Under the pieces are notes generated by a model, which had not been told where the DNA came from, made no database searches, and worked only from the letters and a program-made list of their open reading frames with translations. The position numbers were made by a program, and so were the translations under genes. 6,658 bases of DNA from an uncultured bacterium (GTDB taxonomy: Bacteria > Desulfobacterota > Desulfobulbia > Desulfobulbales > Desulfobulbaceae). The stretch is from the NCBI GenBank assembly GCA_903896915.1, contig CAITZN010000350.1, positions 1 to 6,658 of the forward strand, in the 5' to 3' direction. Of this stretch, positions 5,543-6,658 are shown one piece after another (the first letter of the stretch is position 1; each line of letters begins with the position of its first letter).

Positions 5543-6658
5543 ATGCGTGCTGTTGAACCCTACTGCGGATTTGAACAAGGACCGATCCGGCCGCCCAGTG
5601 AAAGCGGCAGCCTGCTCATCCGGATCACCAGGAATTGCCCTTGGAACCGATGTACTTTCTGCGGTCTGTATAAGGGTGAACAGTTCAGTCAGCGGTCGGT
5701 GGCGCATGTGCTGCGCGATATCGATGTGGTCCGTAATTACGTCGAGCTCCTGCAAAAGGGAGCCTCCTCGAGCGAGTCAGTCGCCAGTTTACCCGTTTTT
5801 AGCGAGATGGAGTTGAGCCAGCAGATGGCCTGGCACTCAGCCCGCAATTGGCTACAGGCGGGTGCTAGATCGGTTTTTCTCCAGGATTCGAATAGCCTGA
5901 TCATCAAGCCTGACCATTTGGTCACCATCCTCGAGCATCTCAAGGCAGCGTTTCCCCGGATAGAACGGATTACCTCCTATGCCCGCTCACAGACTATTGC
6001 TCGCATCAGTGATCACGATCTTGCCCGTATAGCCGTTGCCGGTCTGAACCGCATCCACATCGGCCTGGAATCGGGATCTGATCGCATACTTGCACGGGTT
6101 AAAAAAGGGGCAGACAAGCAGACCCATATCCGGGCCGGTCGCAAGGTGAAACGGGCCGGAATGGAATTGTCGGAATATTTTATGCCCGGTCTTGGTGGTC
6201 GGGAGCTTTCACAAGAACATGCCCTGGAAAGCGCCGATGCCCTCAATCAAATCAATCCGGATTTTATCCGGCTGCGGACTCTGGCAATCCCGAATTCCAT
6301 CGATCTGGCCGGCGAGGTGGCAAGCGGTGCTTTTAAGAAAATGGGTGACCGGGAAATCGCCGAGGAACTGCTGCTCTTCCTGCAATCGCTTGAAGGCATA
6401 AGCAGCCGCGTGAAAAGCGATCATATCCTTAATCTGTTCGAAGAAATCGACGGTGTGCTGCCCGATGATAAGGGCCGGATGATGGCGGTGATTCACCGTT
6501 TTTTCGCCATGGATCGGGAAGAGCAGGTCCTCTATCAGATAGGCCGCCGTACCGGCCTATTCAGGCGGCTTGATGACTGCCGTGATCCCAGGCTTCGCCA
6601 ACAGGCGCAAAAATATGTCGAGCAGTTCATGGCCACGCCTGACAGTGTCGATCAGATA
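5543..6658 (+). CDS. Radical SAM protein of unknown function (3' end outside window)
   Basis: An open frame of 372 codons runs from ATG 5543 to the last base with no stop. It is the first start after an in-frame TGA at 5534; no clear Shine-Dalgarno precedes it. The N-terminus reads FEQGPIRPPSESGSLLIRIT, then the [4Fe-4S] motif NCPWNRCTFCGLYKG with C32, C37 and C40, spaced Cx4Cx2C rather than the classical Cx3Cx2C. Other radical SAM core signatures are GLNRIHIGLESGSD (168-181 region, including GLESGSD at 174-180), VKKG (187-189 area), YFMPGLGG (212-219) and INPDFIRLRTL (237-247). SDHILNLFEEIDG at 292-304 marks the C-terminal part. There is no cobalamin-binding domain before the core. The pattern recalls uncharacterised COG1032-type proteins. 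Chemistry beyond SAM cleavage is unknown, and the PilZ neighbour does not settle it. Confidence 0.88.
   Translation, partial: MRAVEPYCGFEQGPIRPPSESGSLLIRITRNCPWNRCTFCGLYKGEQFSQRSVAHVLRDIDVVRNYVELLQKGASSSESVASLPVFSEMELSQQMAWHSARNWLQAGARSVFLQDSNSLIIKPDHLVTILEHLKAAFPRIERITSYARSQTIARISDHDLARIAVAGLNRIHIGLESGSDRILARVKKGADKQTHIRAGRKVKRAGMELSEYFMPGLGGRELSQEHALESADALNQINPDFIRLRTLAIPNSIDLAGEVASGAFKKMGDREIAEELLLFLQSLEGISSRVKSDHILNLFEEIDGVLPDDKGRMMAVIHRFFAMDREEQVLYQIGRRTGLFRRLDDCRDPRLRQQAQKYVEQFMATPDSVDQI

Overview
The window looks like ordinary chromosome of a Gram-negative bacterium of about 50% G+C. The mix of genes suggests a deltaproteobacterial (Desulfobacterota, possibly Desulfobulbales-like) genome: a cytosolic-type malate dehydrogenase, a split RluA pseudouridine synthase, a LysM/transmembrane protein, a PilZ protein and a radical SAM protein with a Cx4CxxC cluster motif. 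That placement is inference from remembered family patterns, not a search. I see no tRNA, rRNA, CRISPR array, insertion sequence or phage gene.

Positions 1-1651 hold a left-to-right run: the 3' end of a DUF2905 membrane protein, a cysteine-rich accessory protein, and an RluA-type pseudouridine synthase whose ATG overlaps the accessory gene's stop (ATGA). In many gammaproteobacteria I recall the last two as one long polypeptide, so here they appear split but translationally coupled.

Positions 1677-4600 run right to left. A cytoplasmic-helical/TM/periplasmic-LysM protein starts at a TTG with a strong Shine-Dalgarno. Upstream of it lies malate dehydrogenase with a clear intrinsic terminator. 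A 369-base gap follows, then a NUDIX hydrolase of the CoA-pyrophosphatase-like group. The rluA and LysM genes converge with only 25 bases between them.

Positions 4601-5064 have no gene I can name. They hold one short ORF with a good Shine-Dalgarno, two weaker tiny ORFs and a possible sigma-70 promoter. A PilZ (c-di-GMP receptor) gene follows, starting directly after a run of nine G. Last is a radical SAM gene that runs off the right edge; it has no stop codon in the window.

Functionally the window combines RNA modification (RluA), central carbon metabolism (Mdh), nucleotide/cofactor clean-up (NUDIX), envelope function (LysM, DUF2905) and c-di-GMP signalling (PilZ). Apart from the accessory protein-rluA pair, the gene order does not require a shared pathway. 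The most distinctive items are that split pair, the LysM protein with a topology opposite to FimV, the G9 tract at the PilZ start, and the two uncharacterised gaps.
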